Assembly: GCA_030831705.1 (NCBI GenBank)
Contig: JAURKO010000240.1
Span: 1 to 40,929 of the forward strand
Source: Daejeonella sp.
GTDB taxonomy: Bacteria; Bacteroidota; Bacteroidia; Sphingobacteriales; Sphingobacteriaceae
Length of the DNA: 40,929 bases
Direction of reading: 5' to 3'
Shown: positions 28,117-37,458 of the stretch, piece after piece
Position numbering within the stretch: position 1 is the first letter of the stretch
Layout of the letters: every line of letters begins with the position of its first letter
Made by a program: the position numbers and the translations under genes
Notes under the pieces: model-generated
What the model saw: only the letters and a program-made list of their open reading frames with translations
Told to the model about the DNA's origin: nothing
Database searches by the model: none

Positions 28117-28180
28117 AAAAATTATTAAGAAATAGTTTCACGTAGAAACGTACATTATATTACATCGCCGCAAAGCGATG
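28117..28180 (-). promoter_or_regulatory. Candidate his attenuator region: two hairpins plus U-rich tract
   Basis: CATCGC/GCGATG (28163-28168/28175-28180) overlapping the last His codons; GTTTC/GAAAC (28135-28139/28145-28149) followed on the minus strand by TATTTCTTAATAATTTTT. Confidence 0.55.
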
Positions 28181-28216
28181 ATGAAAATGTAAGTGATGTG
28201 TGAAAACTATATTCAT
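28160..28216 (-). CDS. His-rich leader peptide MNIVFTHHLHFHHRFAAM
   Basis: Minus strand ATG AAT ATA GTT TTC ACA CAT CAC TTA CAT TTT CAT CAT CGC TTT GCG GCG ATG TAA; five His codons within seven consecutive codons; 64 bp upstream of hisG. Confidence 0.85.
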   Translation of the reverse strand: MNIVFTHHLHFHHRFAAM

Positions 28217-28247
28217 AATATTTGGCCCAAATAGCTTGGGAGGCCAG

Positions 28248-28255
28248 CAAATATA
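28248..28255 (-). promoter_or_regulatory. Bacteroidota-type -7 box TATATTTG for the his operon
   Basis: Exact TAnnTTTG match on the minus strand, 32 bp upstream of the leader-peptide ATG. Confidence 0.6.
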
Positions 28256-28289
28256 ACGATTGGTAATTGGAATAAAAAATTTATGTTAA

Positions 28290-28426
28290 TTGAGAGTTGA
28301 GAGTTGAGAATTGACAGTTGAAAGAGTGCTAAATTGTAATATTTCCATTTTCTAATTTTTCAACTATTTATTGTTGTCTGTTTTAGCGAAACTCAATTCT
28401 CAATTCTCCACTCTCAATTCTCAACT
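28290..28426. repeat. Two heptad arrays in inverted orientation (28290-28324 and 28392-28426)
   Basis: TTGAGAG|TTGAGAG|TTGAGAA|TTGACAG|TTGAAAG then, after 67 bp, CTCAATT|CTCAATT|CTCCACT|CTCAATT|CTCAACT; five units each. Confidence 0.8.
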
Positions 28427-28478
28427 AATTTCCCAATTCCTTTCATAACAGATTAATTATCATTAATTTTGGTTCTTA

Positions 28479-30533
28479 ATGAGATTCCTGTCGCCCGGAT
28501 TTTTATTTGCCCTTTTGACAATCGCAATTCCTGTCATTATCCATCTTTTTAATTTCAGAAAGTTTAAGAAAGTATATTTCAGCAATGTTCGATTTTTAAA
28601 AGACGTCCAGCTACAAATATCTTCACGGCAACATCTTAAAGATAGGTTGATTCTGTTCACAAGGATTCTTGGTCTTAGTTTTCTGGCTTTTGCATTTGCA
28701 CAACCATATATCCCGGCAGAGGATCAGAGAAATGGTTTTCAGCAAGAGGTTCTAAGTATCTATATTGATAATTCCTACAGCATGGAAGCTGTAAATAAGG
28801 AAGGAACTCTGCTGGATGAGGCGAAAAGAAAAGCCAGAGAACTTTCATCAGCCCATGGTATCAGCGATAAATTTCAGCTACTAACTAATGACTTTGAGGG
28901 TAAAAACCAAAGGCTTTTAAGTTTTGAAGAATTTCAAAATGCAGTTGATGAAGTAAAGATCAGTTCAGCTAATCGCACAATTGATCAGATAATTAGTCGC
29001 CAAAGGGAGGTGTTTCTGAAGGAGCCAAACTCACTCAAAACAATCTACTTTATTTCTGATTTTCAGAAAAGTATAATTCCTGAAGATCCTATACCTGTTG
29101 ACAGTTCAATTAAGATTCGGCTTGTCAAATTGAGTTCCAATTCTCTTCCCAATGTTTCAATTGATTCGGTATGGTTCGGTACTGCTATTCATAAGCCAGG
29201 TGATTCAGAGAAGCTCGTGGTCAGACTTCGTAATAATTCAGATGAAGAAGCACTGAATATTCCGGTGAAATTACAAGTTAACAAAGTGCAAAAAGCTATC
29301 GCAAGCATGACTATCAGTCCGCGAAGCATGCAGACAGATACCTTAAACTTCAGTGGTTTGAATTCAGGTTGGCAGCAAGCTGAATTGGAGATTACAGATT
29401 TCCCGGTAGTTTTCGACGATAAGTTTTATTTTAGCTTTAATGTTCAGCCTTCACTCTCTGTACTTATTATTAGTGGAGGTAAACAGAATGAGTATCTCAA
29501 CTCGGTCTATCGCTCCGATCCATTTTTTAAGGTAATTAATGTGGCATCTGGCAATATTAATTATTCAGGATTGTCAGAATATCCTTTGATTATTCTGAAT
29601 GAAGTCGCATCTATAAGTGATGGATTGATCCAACAATTGAACAGTTACATCCTACGGGGTGGCAGTCTGATTGTTTTCCCTGATCTTGAAAATGACCAAT
29701 CTGATTTAAAGAAATTTCTTGCTAAAGTGGGCACAGATATCCCTATTCAGGTTTTGAATACAGAAAATAAGGTCACAGCAATTAATTTGGATCATCCAGT
29801 TTTTCAGGGTGTTTTTGAAAATGTCCCTAAGCAAATAGATCTTCCTATTGTTAAAAAATATCTTCGATACAGTTCACAAAACACTAATAATCGTCAAAAC
29901 TTACTCGAGATGCAGGGTAAAATTTCATTTTTTAGTGAATACAAGATTGGCTCCGGGAAAATATACTTGTCGGCTGCAACTTTAAACTCTGAAACGAGTA
30001 ATTTTGCAAGACATTCAGTTTTTGTGCCTATCATGTATCAGACAGCGCTTTTATCACTACGAAACCAGAATTTATTTTTCAAATTGAACCGTGATCAGCA
30101 AATTGAATTGCCAAAAATATCCTTAAACTCAAATCAAACTCTTAAATTGAAGAATGAGAAGTTTGAGGCAATACCTGATCTAAGGCAAAATGAGAATTTT
30201 TCTCAGCTATACATTGCTGATCAGATCAAAAAAGCCGAAAATTATCAATTATTGAAAAATGATAGTTTGATAGCAGTGCTTTCTTTTAACGAAAACGGTT
30301 CAGAATCTAATATGAGCTATTTGAACAATGGACAGATAAAAGAGCTATTTCCCAAACAGAAAATTGAAATTTTGAATACGGATCCGAGTTCTATATCAAA
30401 TGCTGTAAAATCTATTGATCAGGGAACTTCATTATGGAAAGTTTGTCTGATATTGGCCTTATTTTTCTTTGCTGCCGAGATTTTACTCTTACGCTTTTAC
30501 AAAGGGACTCAAATTAAACCTATAAACAATTGA
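28479..30533 (+). CDS. BatA-domain/vWA-like membrane protein
   Basis: N-terminal MRFLSPGFLFALLTIAIPVIIHLFNFRKFKKVYFSNVRFLKDVQ is the BatA-type N-terminus; vWA-like SIYIDNSYSMEA; C-terminal TM. Confidence 0.87.
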   Translation: MRFLSPGFLFALLTIAIPVIIHLFNFRKFKKVYFSNVRFLKDVQLQISSRQHLKDRLILFTRILGLSFLAFAFAQPYIPAEDQRNGFQQEVLSIYIDNSYSMEAVNKEGTLLDEAKRKARELSSAHGISDKFQLLTNDFEGKNQRLLSFEEFQNAVDEVKISSANRTIDQIISRQREVFLKEPNSLKTIYFISDFQKSIIPEDPIPVDSSIKIRLVKLSSNSLPNVSIDSVWFGTAIHKPGDSEKLVVRLRNNSDEEALNIPVKLQVNKVQKAIASMTISPRSMQTDTLNFSGLNSGWQQAELEITDFPVVFDDKFYFSFNVQPSLSVLIISGGKQNEYLNSVYRSDPFFKVINVASGNINYSGLSEYPLIILNEVASISDGLIQQLNSYILRGGSLIVFPDLENDQSDLKKFLAKVGTDIPIQVLNTENKVTAINLDHPVFQGVFENVPKQIDLPIVKKYLRYSSQNTNNRQNLLEMQGKISFFSEYKIGSGKIYLSAATLNSETSNFARHSVFVPIMYQTALLSLRNQNLFFKLNRDQQIELPKISLNSNQTLKLKNEKFEAIPDLRQNENFSQLYIADQIKKAENYQLLKNDSLIAVLSFNENGSESNMSYLNNGQIKELFPKQKIEILNTDPSSISNAVKSIDQGTSLWKVCLILALFFFAAEILLLRFYKGTQIKPINN

Positions 30534-31795
30534 AAAAATTATTAATTCAGTCTGCGAAAATTTTAGATCATCAAAGTGCATTCAACGGAAAGATTGCCGA
30601 TGTATTAGTTAGCGATGGCAAGATAGCTGAAATAGGAAAAAATATAAGTATCTCTGACAAGGATACACTCGTTGTTTCAGCAAAGGGGCAGGTACTTTCA
30701 GCAGGTTTTTTTGATCTTAATGTGAATTTTGGGGAGCCTGGTCTTGAAACTAAGGAAGATATGGGCACCGGATGTATGACTGCAGCTTCAGGCGGTTTTA
30801 CAGGTCTAGCTCTGATGCCCAATACTCAGCCTCCAATTCATTCAAAGGCAGAGGTTTCTTATCTGAAAAGTAAATCAAAAAATAATCTGGTTGAGGTTTA
30901 TCCCCTCGGCTGTATAAGTCATAAGCGGGAGGGTCATGAACTTGCAGAAATGTACGATATGCAACAATCCGGTGCAATTGCTTTCACAGATGGAAACAGA
31001 CCGGTTTCTAACGCAGGTTTGATGAGCAGGGCCTTATTGTACACCAAATCATTTGAGGGGCTTATTATTTCTTATGCAGAGGATCAAGACATTGCAGGCA
31101 ATGCGAAAATGAACGAAGGACTGATGAGTACCTATCTTGGTATGAAAGGAAATCCTTCACTTGCAGAAGAATTGATGATTGCACGGGATTTATATCTTGC
31201 CGAATACAATGATGCCCGGATACATTTTAGCACCATCAGCTCTTCAAAAAGTGTGGATCTGATTAGAAAAGCAAAAAAGGCAGGAATTAAAGTGAGCTGC
31301 GATGTAGCTGCTCATAACTTAGTATTTACTGAAGATGAGCTGGAAGGGTTTGAAAGTAACTTTAAAGTTAAGCCACCCCTACGCACAAAAAAAGATCAGA
31401 GTGCTTTGATTGCGGGTCTAAAGGATGGGACCATCGATGCCATTGTTTCTCAACACTCTCCACATGAAATAGAATTTAAAAATGTCGAATTCGAGATTGC
31501 GTCATATGGGATAATCGGTTTGCAAACCGCATTGCCTGTTGCCCTGAAAGCCGGGTTAAGTTTGGAAACGATTATTGAAAAAATGGCCATTGCTCCGAGA
31601 AATATTCTCGGACTTTCAATTCCTCAGTTAAAAATCGGAAATTCTGCTAACTTTATTCTGTTTAATCCCGAAGAAGAGTGGGTTTTAAATGAGGAAAGTA
31701 ACAGATCTAAATCATCTAATTCGCCTTTTTTCGGTAAAAAGTTGATAGGAAAAGTGAAACTTGTATACAATAATGGCCAGTACATTATATTTTAA
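30530..31795 (+). CDS. Dihydroorotase-like amidohydrolase, probably non-catalytic
   Basis: FDLNVNFGEPGLETKEDMGTGCMTAASGGFTGLALMPNTQPP aligns with the dihydroorotase DxHVHxREPG region but with NVN; TIDAIVSQHSPHE aligns with TIDxIATDHAPH. TTG start overlaps the upstream stop (ATTGA). Confidence 0.85.
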   Translation: MKKLLIQSAKILDHQSAFNGKIADVLVSDGKIAEIGKNISISDKDTLVVSAKGQVLSAGFFDLNVNFGEPGLETKEDMGTGCMTAASGGFTGLALMPNTQPPIHSKAEVSYLKSKSKNNLVEVYPLGCISHKREGHELAEMYDMQQSGAIAFTDGNRPVSNAGLMSRALLYTKSFEGLIISYAEDQDIAGNAKMNEGLMSTYLGMKGNPSLAEELMIARDLYLAEYNDARIHFSTISSSKSVDLIRKAKKAGIKVSCDVAAHNLVFTEDELEGFESNFKVKPPLRTKKDQSALIAGLKDGTIDAIVSQHSPHEIEFKNVEFEIASYGIIGLQTALPVALKAGLSLETIIEKMAIAPRNILGLSIPQLKIGNSANFILFNPEEEWVLNEESNRSKSSNSPFFGKKLIGKVKLVYNNGQYIIF

Positions 31796-31804
31796 ATTAG
31801 AAAT

Positions 31805-32479
31805 ATGAATACAAGTATAGATCATGCAATGAATGTAGCTCTTGCGCAATTTGCTACGGTAAATAAGCAGGAGTATAAATCCTTTTCAAAGGCTTTGACT
31901 GCCGTTTTTAATCTTGAAAAGTCCTACCTCAATAAAGTAGATGCGCTTGATCAGGTTTTTGATGACCAACCGGCTTTTGAACCACTTCGCGAGTTATTCT
32001 TTGATTTGCTCTTAATCAACTTTCTAAATGAAGATATCCGTAAACTTGAAGAAGACTATCTCGATTCACCTGAATGGGAAAAAATTGAAGAAAGTACAAT
32101 CGACAGGGGTACAGAACTTTTAAATTTGTTACTTTATTTACAAGAATGTAAGGATGAAGCGATTGAACCTGAACTAGGCGATTTCTTGCGTGAATTTTTG
32201 CTTGTAGATGAGGATGAATTTCAGGATGAACATCGTATTTATGAGGAGGTAATTGCCAATCAAATTCTTGTAGAAAGTGATTTGAAAGAAGTGGCTCGTG
32301 TAACATCCGAATTATCCGATGATTCTGAATTGAAGGAATTATTTTATTCTATGATTGGCTTTTTCAGGGATACAAACCCTTCTGATTCAGATTTTAATGA
32401 TTTTGTAAACCACAGTCCAAATCCCGATTTTGATTCTGCAGTATATTCACTATTAATTTCATATAATTCTCAAAACTAA
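31805..32479 (+). CDS. Hypothetical acidic protein
   Basis: 224-aa ORF in a co-oriented gene run, close spacing to its neighbours; no recognised domain. Confidence 0.75.
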   Translation: MNTSIDHAMNVALAQFATVNKQEYKSFSKALTAVFNLEKSYLNKVDALDQVFDDQPAFEPLRELFFDLLLINFLNEDIRKLEEDYLDSPEWEKIEESTIDRGTELLNLLLYLQECKDEAIEPELGDFLREFLLVDEDEFQDEHRIYEEVIANQILVESDLKEVARVTSELSDDSELKELFYSMIGFFRDTNPSDSDFNDFVNHSPNPDFDSAVYSLLISYNSQN

Positions 32480-32500
32480 TTCAAACAAAAAAATAAAATC

Positions 32501-33073
32501 ATGGAATTTTCAACAGAAAACTTAAACAAAGCAGCAAGTACTAATGGGCTGATTATTGGCATTATATCAACAGTGGTAGGTGTAGTTACTTATTATGTTT
32601 TCCCTTCGATGCTTGGCTCAATGGGATTTGGAATTGGAGCAGGGGTAGTCTCTTTACTGATTTATATTTTTTTTACCATTGATCTCAAAAAGAAGATTGG
32701 GGGATTTTGGAATTTTAAAGAAGCGTTAAAAGGAATTTTCCTAATGTCTTTTATTGCTGGGGTCATCTATTCATCAGTAAATGTAGTTTTTTATAAATTC
32801 GTTGAGCCTGATGCGTTCGAAAAAATTGCAGGATTTATGGAAGCAGGAATGTCCAAGACTTTCGAGAATATGGGAATGGAACAAGAGCAGATCGATGAGG
32901 CTCTAGAAAAGCAAATTGAAGCACTTAAGGAACAATACAATCCAACAATTGCACAATTTTTTAAGAACCTGGGTATAGCTACAATCCTTCAATTTGTAAT
33001 GTCACTAATTTTTGCAGCAATCTTCAAAAAAGAAGCTCCGGTATTTGCTTCAACAGAGGAAGGTGAAGAATAA
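32501..33073 (+). CDS. DUF4199-like membrane protein
   Basis: 190 aa; NGLIIGIISTVVGVVTYYVF..., FWNFKEALKGIFLMSFIAGVIYSSVNVVFYKFVEPD resembles DUF4199. Confidence 0.75.
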   Translation: MEFSTENLNKAASTNGLIIGIISTVVGVVTYYVFPSMLGSMGFGIGAGVVSLLIYIFFTIDLKKKIGGFWNFKEALKGIFLMSFIAGVIYSSVNVVFYKFVEPDAFEKIAGFMEAGMSKTFENMGMEQEQIDEALEKQIEALKEQYNPTIAQFFKNLGIATILQFVMSLIFAAIFKKEAPVFASTEEGEE

Positions 33074-33163
33074 TAGTCTTTCAAATTAATCTAACTTGCA
33101 GGTTTTATGAATATTATTGATCAAATTTGCACGTTTTTAATTGTTAAATAATCTAATTTAATT

Positions 33164-33184
33164 ATCTCACATCTCATATCTAAA
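33164..33184. repeat. Short heptad array ATCTCAC|ATCTCAT|ATCTAAA
   Basis: Three in-register 7-mers ending one base before the ATG at 33186. Confidence 0.45.
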
Positions 33185-33185
33185 A

Positions 33186-34139
33186 ATGGATATATCTGTA
33201 GTTGTTCCTTTGTTTAATGAGGCAGAATCTTTGCCTGAACTTATGAACTGGATCAACAAGGTGATGTTGGAGCATGGATTTAGCTATGAAGTGATATTGG
33301 TCGATGATGGAAGTAATGACGGATCATGGGAAGTTATTGAGAAATTAAAAGAACAATTTCCTGTTATTGTAGGAATTAAGTTCCGTCGTAATTATGGTAA
33401 GTCAGCTGCTTTGAATGTGGGCTTTGAAGCATGTCAGGGAAATGTAGTTATTACCATGGATGCCGATCTTCAGGATAGCCCTGATGAAATACCCGAACTT
33501 TACAGAAGAATTATTGAAGAGAAGTATGATCTTGTTTCGGGTTGGAAACAAAAACGCCATGATCCTCTCTCGAAAACTATACCCACAAAATTATTCAACT
33601 TAGTTACTCGCCGCATGTCGGGTATACATAATCTTCACGACTTTAATTGTGGTTTGAAAGCCTATCGTAAGGAGGTTGTAAAAAGCATTGAAGTTTATGG
33701 TGAGATGCACAGGTATATTCCGGTGATCGCAAAATGGGCTGGATTTAAGAAAATCGGTGAGCAGATTGTAGAACATAGGGCACGAAAATATGGTTATACC
33801 AAATTTGGTTTCAGTCGCTTTATTAATGGTTTTCTGGATCTGCTTTCAATTTTTTTTGTTGGCAAATTCGCCAAAAGGCCAATGCACTTTTTTGGAACTA
33901 TGGGAGCTTTGAGTTTTCTGGCAGGCACTATGATTGCGTTATGGATCATTATCGAGAAGTTGTATCACATCAGTATGCACATCAAATATTCCCGTGAAAT
34001 TGTTGATCAGCCACTTTTTTATATCGCCTTGGTGGCTATAGTTGTTGGATTTCAATTATTCCTTACTGGTTTTATAGCAGAGTTAGTTTCTAGGAACTCC
34101 CCTGAGCGTAATAGCTATCAGATAGAGAAATCTATTTAA
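33186..34139 (+). CDS. GT2 family glycosyltransferase (DPM/GtrB-like, C-terminal TM helices)
   Basis: DISVVVPLFNEAESLPEL, VILVDDGSNDGSW, VITMDADLQDSPDEIP, two C-terminal TM segments. Confidence 0.93.
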   Translation: MDISVVVPLFNEAESLPELMNWINKVMLEHGFSYEVILVDDGSNDGSWEVIEKLKEQFPVIVGIKFRRNYGKSAALNVGFEACQGNVVITMDADLQDSPDEIPELYRRIIEEKYDLVSGWKQKRHDPLSKTIPTKLFNLVTRRMSGIHNLHDFNCGLKAYRKEVVKSIEVYGEMHRYIPVIAKWAGFKKIGEQIVEHRARKYGYTKFGFSRFINGFLDLLSIFFVGKFAKRPMHFFGTMGALSFLAGTMIALWIIIEKLYHISMHIKYSREIVDQPLFYIALVAIVVGFQLFLTGFIAELVSRNSPERNSYQIEKSI

Positions 34140-34165
34140 CTTTTTATCAGCAGGTACTAATCAAG

Positions 34166-35134
34166 ATGTTTTTTTCAATCATCATCCCACTTTACAACCG
34201 GCCTCAGGAGATTGATGAATTACTCCACACGCTAACAAAGCAAAATTACCTTCAGTTTGAAGTTCTGATTATTGAAGACGGATCAAAAATTGATGCAAAG
34301 GCAATAGTTGATTCTTATACCGACCGACTAGATATCAGTTATTATTTTAAAGAAAATGCAGGACAGGGATTTGCCCGTAATTTTGGATTTGAGCGTGCAA
34401 AGGGTGATTACTTTATTGTATTTGATTCTGATTGCCTGATACCGCCAAATTATCTGGAAACCGTAAAAAATTATCTTCTGGATGAACAATTGGATGCCTA
34501 TGGTGGTCCTGATGGTTCACATCCATCATTCACTCCTGTTCAAAAGGCAATTAGTTATTCTATGACTTCGCCATTTACTACGGGAGGAATTAGGGGAAAT
34601 AAGAAACATATCGGAACCTTTCATCCTCGCAGCTTCAATATGGGCATCTCAAGAGAAGTTTGGGAAAAGACAGGAGGTTTTATTCTGACCCGTCTAGGTG
34701 AGGATATCGAATTTAGTATCCGCATTCATTCGCTGGGTTATAAAATTGGATTGATCCCTGATGCGGTAGTGTATCATAAGCGACGAACAGATTTCTTTCA
34801 ATTTTATAAACAACTGCATTTTTTTGGTAGAGCTAGAATTAATATTTATAAACAATTTCCTTCAGAATTGAAACTGGTCCATTTTTTTCCAGCTTTTTTT
34901 ACTCTGTTTTTGTTGCTAAGTTTATTTTTTAATTTGTTTGGTAGCGCATTAGCTGAATTATGTAATACCTTGCTTTCTATTTATGTTTTGTTGATATTTT
35001 TCCATTCATGGAATGTAAACAAATCATCAAAAGTTGCATTTTTGAGTATTGCTGCTTCAATGGTTCAGTTGGCAGCTTACGGACTAGGTTTTATGCAAGA
35101 TTTTTGGAAGAGAATTATTTTAAGAAAACAATAA
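34166..35134 (+). CDS. GT2 family glycosyltransferase
   Basis: FFSIIIPLYNRPQEIDELLHTL, VLIIEDGS, GQGFARNFGFERAKGDYFIVFDSDCLIPP. Confidence 0.92.
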   Translation: MFFSIIIPLYNRPQEIDELLHTLTKQNYLQFEVLIIEDGSKIDAKAIVDSYTDRLDISYYFKENAGQGFARNFGFERAKGDYFIVFDSDCLIPPNYLETVKNYLLDEQLDAYGGPDGSHPSFTPVQKAISYSMTSPFTTGGIRGNKKHIGTFHPRSFNMGISREVWEKTGGFILTRLGEDIEFSIRIHSLGYKIGLIPDAVVYHKRRTDFFQFYKQLHFFGRARINIYKQFPSELKLVHFFPAFFTLFLLLSLFFNLFGSALAELCNTLLSIYVLLIFFHSWNVNKSSKVAFLSIAASMVQLAAYGLGFMQDFWKRIILRKQ

Positions 35135-35137
35135 TAT

Positions 35138-35884
35138 ATGGACAAATCTTTGTCGGTGAATGAGATATTGGCGGATGCTTGGCAACTTGCTAAAAAGAAT
35201 ATAGTGGTTTTGCTGGGCTTCACTGCTGTGCAGTTTGCTTTTATTCTAATTGTTACTGCTATATTGACAAGCCTGTTAGGAGGTGCGAGTGGAGTAGGTG
35301 TATTGATTCAGAATATTGTTTTAAGTCTGTTCGATGCTTTTTTTACTGTGGCTTTTTATCAGGTATTCTTTAAGCTGATTGATGAAGATACGGATCCAGA
35401 ATTTCCTGATTTTATACCAAATATGGTAAAAGCTGTAAATTTTCTGATCGTTAAACTTATAATAGGTTTGGTATTGGTGTTCATCATTGCAATAATCAGT
35501 TCCGCATATTTCTATAACAAACAAGATATCGATATCAGCAACCCATTCAGCTGGGATCTTGTCCCTGTTTTTGCTCTTATTGCAATTCCGTTGATTTTTC
35601 TGACAATTAGACTTTGCTTCGTAGTTTGTTTTATTGTTGATCAGGAATCTGGTGCTTCAGAATCAATTAGCCAAAGCTGGGCGATTACCAAAGGACATTT
35701 TTGGTTTATGGCACTATTATTTCTGATTATGCTGGGCTTCAACATTCTTGGGGCTATGGCTTTATTTATAGGATTGTTATTTACAGTTCCGTTCTCAACT
35801 TTAATTCTGATCACAGCTTACCGTCATTTGGTAAATAACTATAATGAGGAAGAAGAGATTTTACTGAATGACCCAGAGAATTAA
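35138..35884 (+). CDS. Hypothetical multi-pass membrane protein
   Basis: 248 aa, multiple hydrophobic segments; ESISQSWAITKGHFWFMALLFLIMLGFNILGAMALFIGLLFTVPF. Confidence 0.75.
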   Translation: MDKSLSVNEILADAWQLAKKNIVVLLGFTAVQFAFILIVTAILTSLLGGASGVGVLIQNIVLSLFDAFFTVAFYQVFFKLIDEDTDPEFPDFIPNMVKAVNFLIVKLIIGLVLVFIIAIISSAYFYNKQDIDISNPFSWDLVPVFALIAIPLIFLTIRLCFVVCFIVDQESGASESISQSWAITKGHFWFMALLFLIMLGFNILGAMALFIGLLFTVPFSTLILITAYRHLVNNYNEEEEILLNDPEN

Positions 35885-35886
35885 GC

Positions 35887-37389
35887 ATGGGAATTAAATC
35901 CTGGTTAGCAAAACCTCTTGCAGCATTTGCGGTAATGCAAATAAATAAATGGAAAAATAACCCCATTGCTGCACAGAAGCGCACTTTTATGCGTCTCATG
36001 AAGCAGGCAAAAGACACTGCTTTTGGAATTGACCATGATTTTGTATCAATCAGAAATTATGATGATTTTAAAAATCGTGTACCGCTCGCCGATTATGAGG
36101 ATCTTAAACCTTATATTGATAGGGTAGTTGGCGGTGAGCCTAATGTGATGTGGCCCGGCAAGCCTATCTATCTCGCTAAAACTTCAGGTACAACATCCGG
36201 GGTGAAATATATTCCAATTTCAAAGGAATCGATGCCAGAACACTTGAATGGCGCTCGTAATGCATTATTTTCATATATCCATGAAACCGGCAAATCAGAG
36301 TTCCTTGATGGCAAGCTCATTTTTTTACAGGGCAGTCCTGTTCTTGAACGAAAGAATGGGATAAATTTCGGACGATTGTCTGGGATAGTTGCCAACCATG
36401 TTCCGGCTTACCTTCAAAAGAATCGTCTGCCATCTTACCTTACTAATTGTATTGAGGATTGGGAAAAAAAGGTTGATGAGATTGTGAAAGAGACACTAAA
36501 TGAAGATATGCGACTGATATCCGGGATTCCACCATGGGTTCAAATGTATTTCGATAGACTCAAAGCCTCTACGGATGGGAAAAAAATTGGCGATATCTTT
36601 AAGCATTTCTCACTTTTTGTTTACGGCGGAGTAAATTTCGAACCTTACCGTGCGCGTCTTGAGGAAAGTATTGGACGAAGTGTCGATTCTATTGAGACCT
36701 ATCCTGCCTCAGAAGGTTTCATTGCCTTCCAGGATTCTCAAAGGGAGAGGGGCTTACTTTTACTTGTTGATTCAGGTATTTTCTATGAATTTATCCCAGC
36801 AGATGAATATTATAACGAAAATCCAGGCCGGATTTCCCTTGAAGATGTTGAACTGGATAAGAATTATGCAATAATCTTAAATACAAATGCCGGCTTATGG
36901 GGCTATAGTATTGGAGATACAGTTAAATTTGTATCCAAAAATCCATATCGGATTTTGGTCACTGGAAGAGTCAAGCACTTTATTTCTGCTTTTGGCGAAC
37001 ATGTAATTGGGGAAGAAGTTGAGCATGCACTTTTATCTGTTGCTGGTGAGGAGGGGCTTGAAATTACTGAATTTACCGTGGCTCCACAGGTAAGTCCGGA
37101 GGATGGTTCTTTACCCTACCATGAATGGTATGTAGAGTTTGAGAAAGCTCCTCAGGATATGGATAGTTTCAGTTTAAGAGTCGATCTAGCACTTCAGAAA
37201 AAAAATACCTATTATTTTGATCTTGTTGAAGGCAAGGTTTTGAGACCCCTGATCATGCATCAGCTCAAAAAGGATGCATTCATAAACTACATGAAATCAA
37301 AGGGTAAGCTTGGTGGGCAAAATAAAGTACCTCGTTTGTCAAATGATAGGCATATTGCGAATGAATTAAATGAGTGGATCAGTAGATAG
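35887..37389 (+). CDS. GH3 (auxin-responsive promoter) family adenylate-forming protein
   Basis: FGIDHDFVSIRNYDDFKNRVPLADYEDLKPYIDRV, KTSGTTSGVKYIPIS, ASEGFIAFQD, SIGDTVKFVSKNPYRILVTGRVKHFISAFGEHV. Confidence 0.92.
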   Translation: MGIKSWLAKPLAAFAVMQINKWKNNPIAAQKRTFMRLMKQAKDTAFGIDHDFVSIRNYDDFKNRVPLADYEDLKPYIDRVVGGEPNVMWPGKPIYLAKTSGTTSGVKYIPISKESMPEHLNGARNALFSYIHETGKSEFLDGKLIFLQGSPVLERKNGINFGRLSGIVANHVPAYLQKNRLPSYLTNCIEDWEKKVDEIVKETLNEDMRLISGIPPWVQMYFDRLKASTDGKKIGDIFKHFSLFVYGGVNFEPYRARLEESIGRSVDSIETYPASEGFIAFQDSQRERGLLLLVDSGIFYEFIPADEYYNENPGRISLEDVELDKNYAIILNTNAGLWGYSIGDTVKFVSKNPYRILVTGRVKHFISAFGEHVIGEEVEHALLSVAGEEGLEITEFTVAPQVSPEDGSLPYHEWYVEFEKAPQDMDSFSLRVDLALQKKNTYYFDLVEGKVLRPLIMHQLKKDAFINYMKSKGKLGGQNKVPRLSNDRHIANELNEWISR

Positions 37390-37458
37390 ATTAGAAATCT
37401 TAAAAAATTAATATTTTAGATAATTTCAGTTTTGAATTAATAAATCGGCTTCGGTTTG

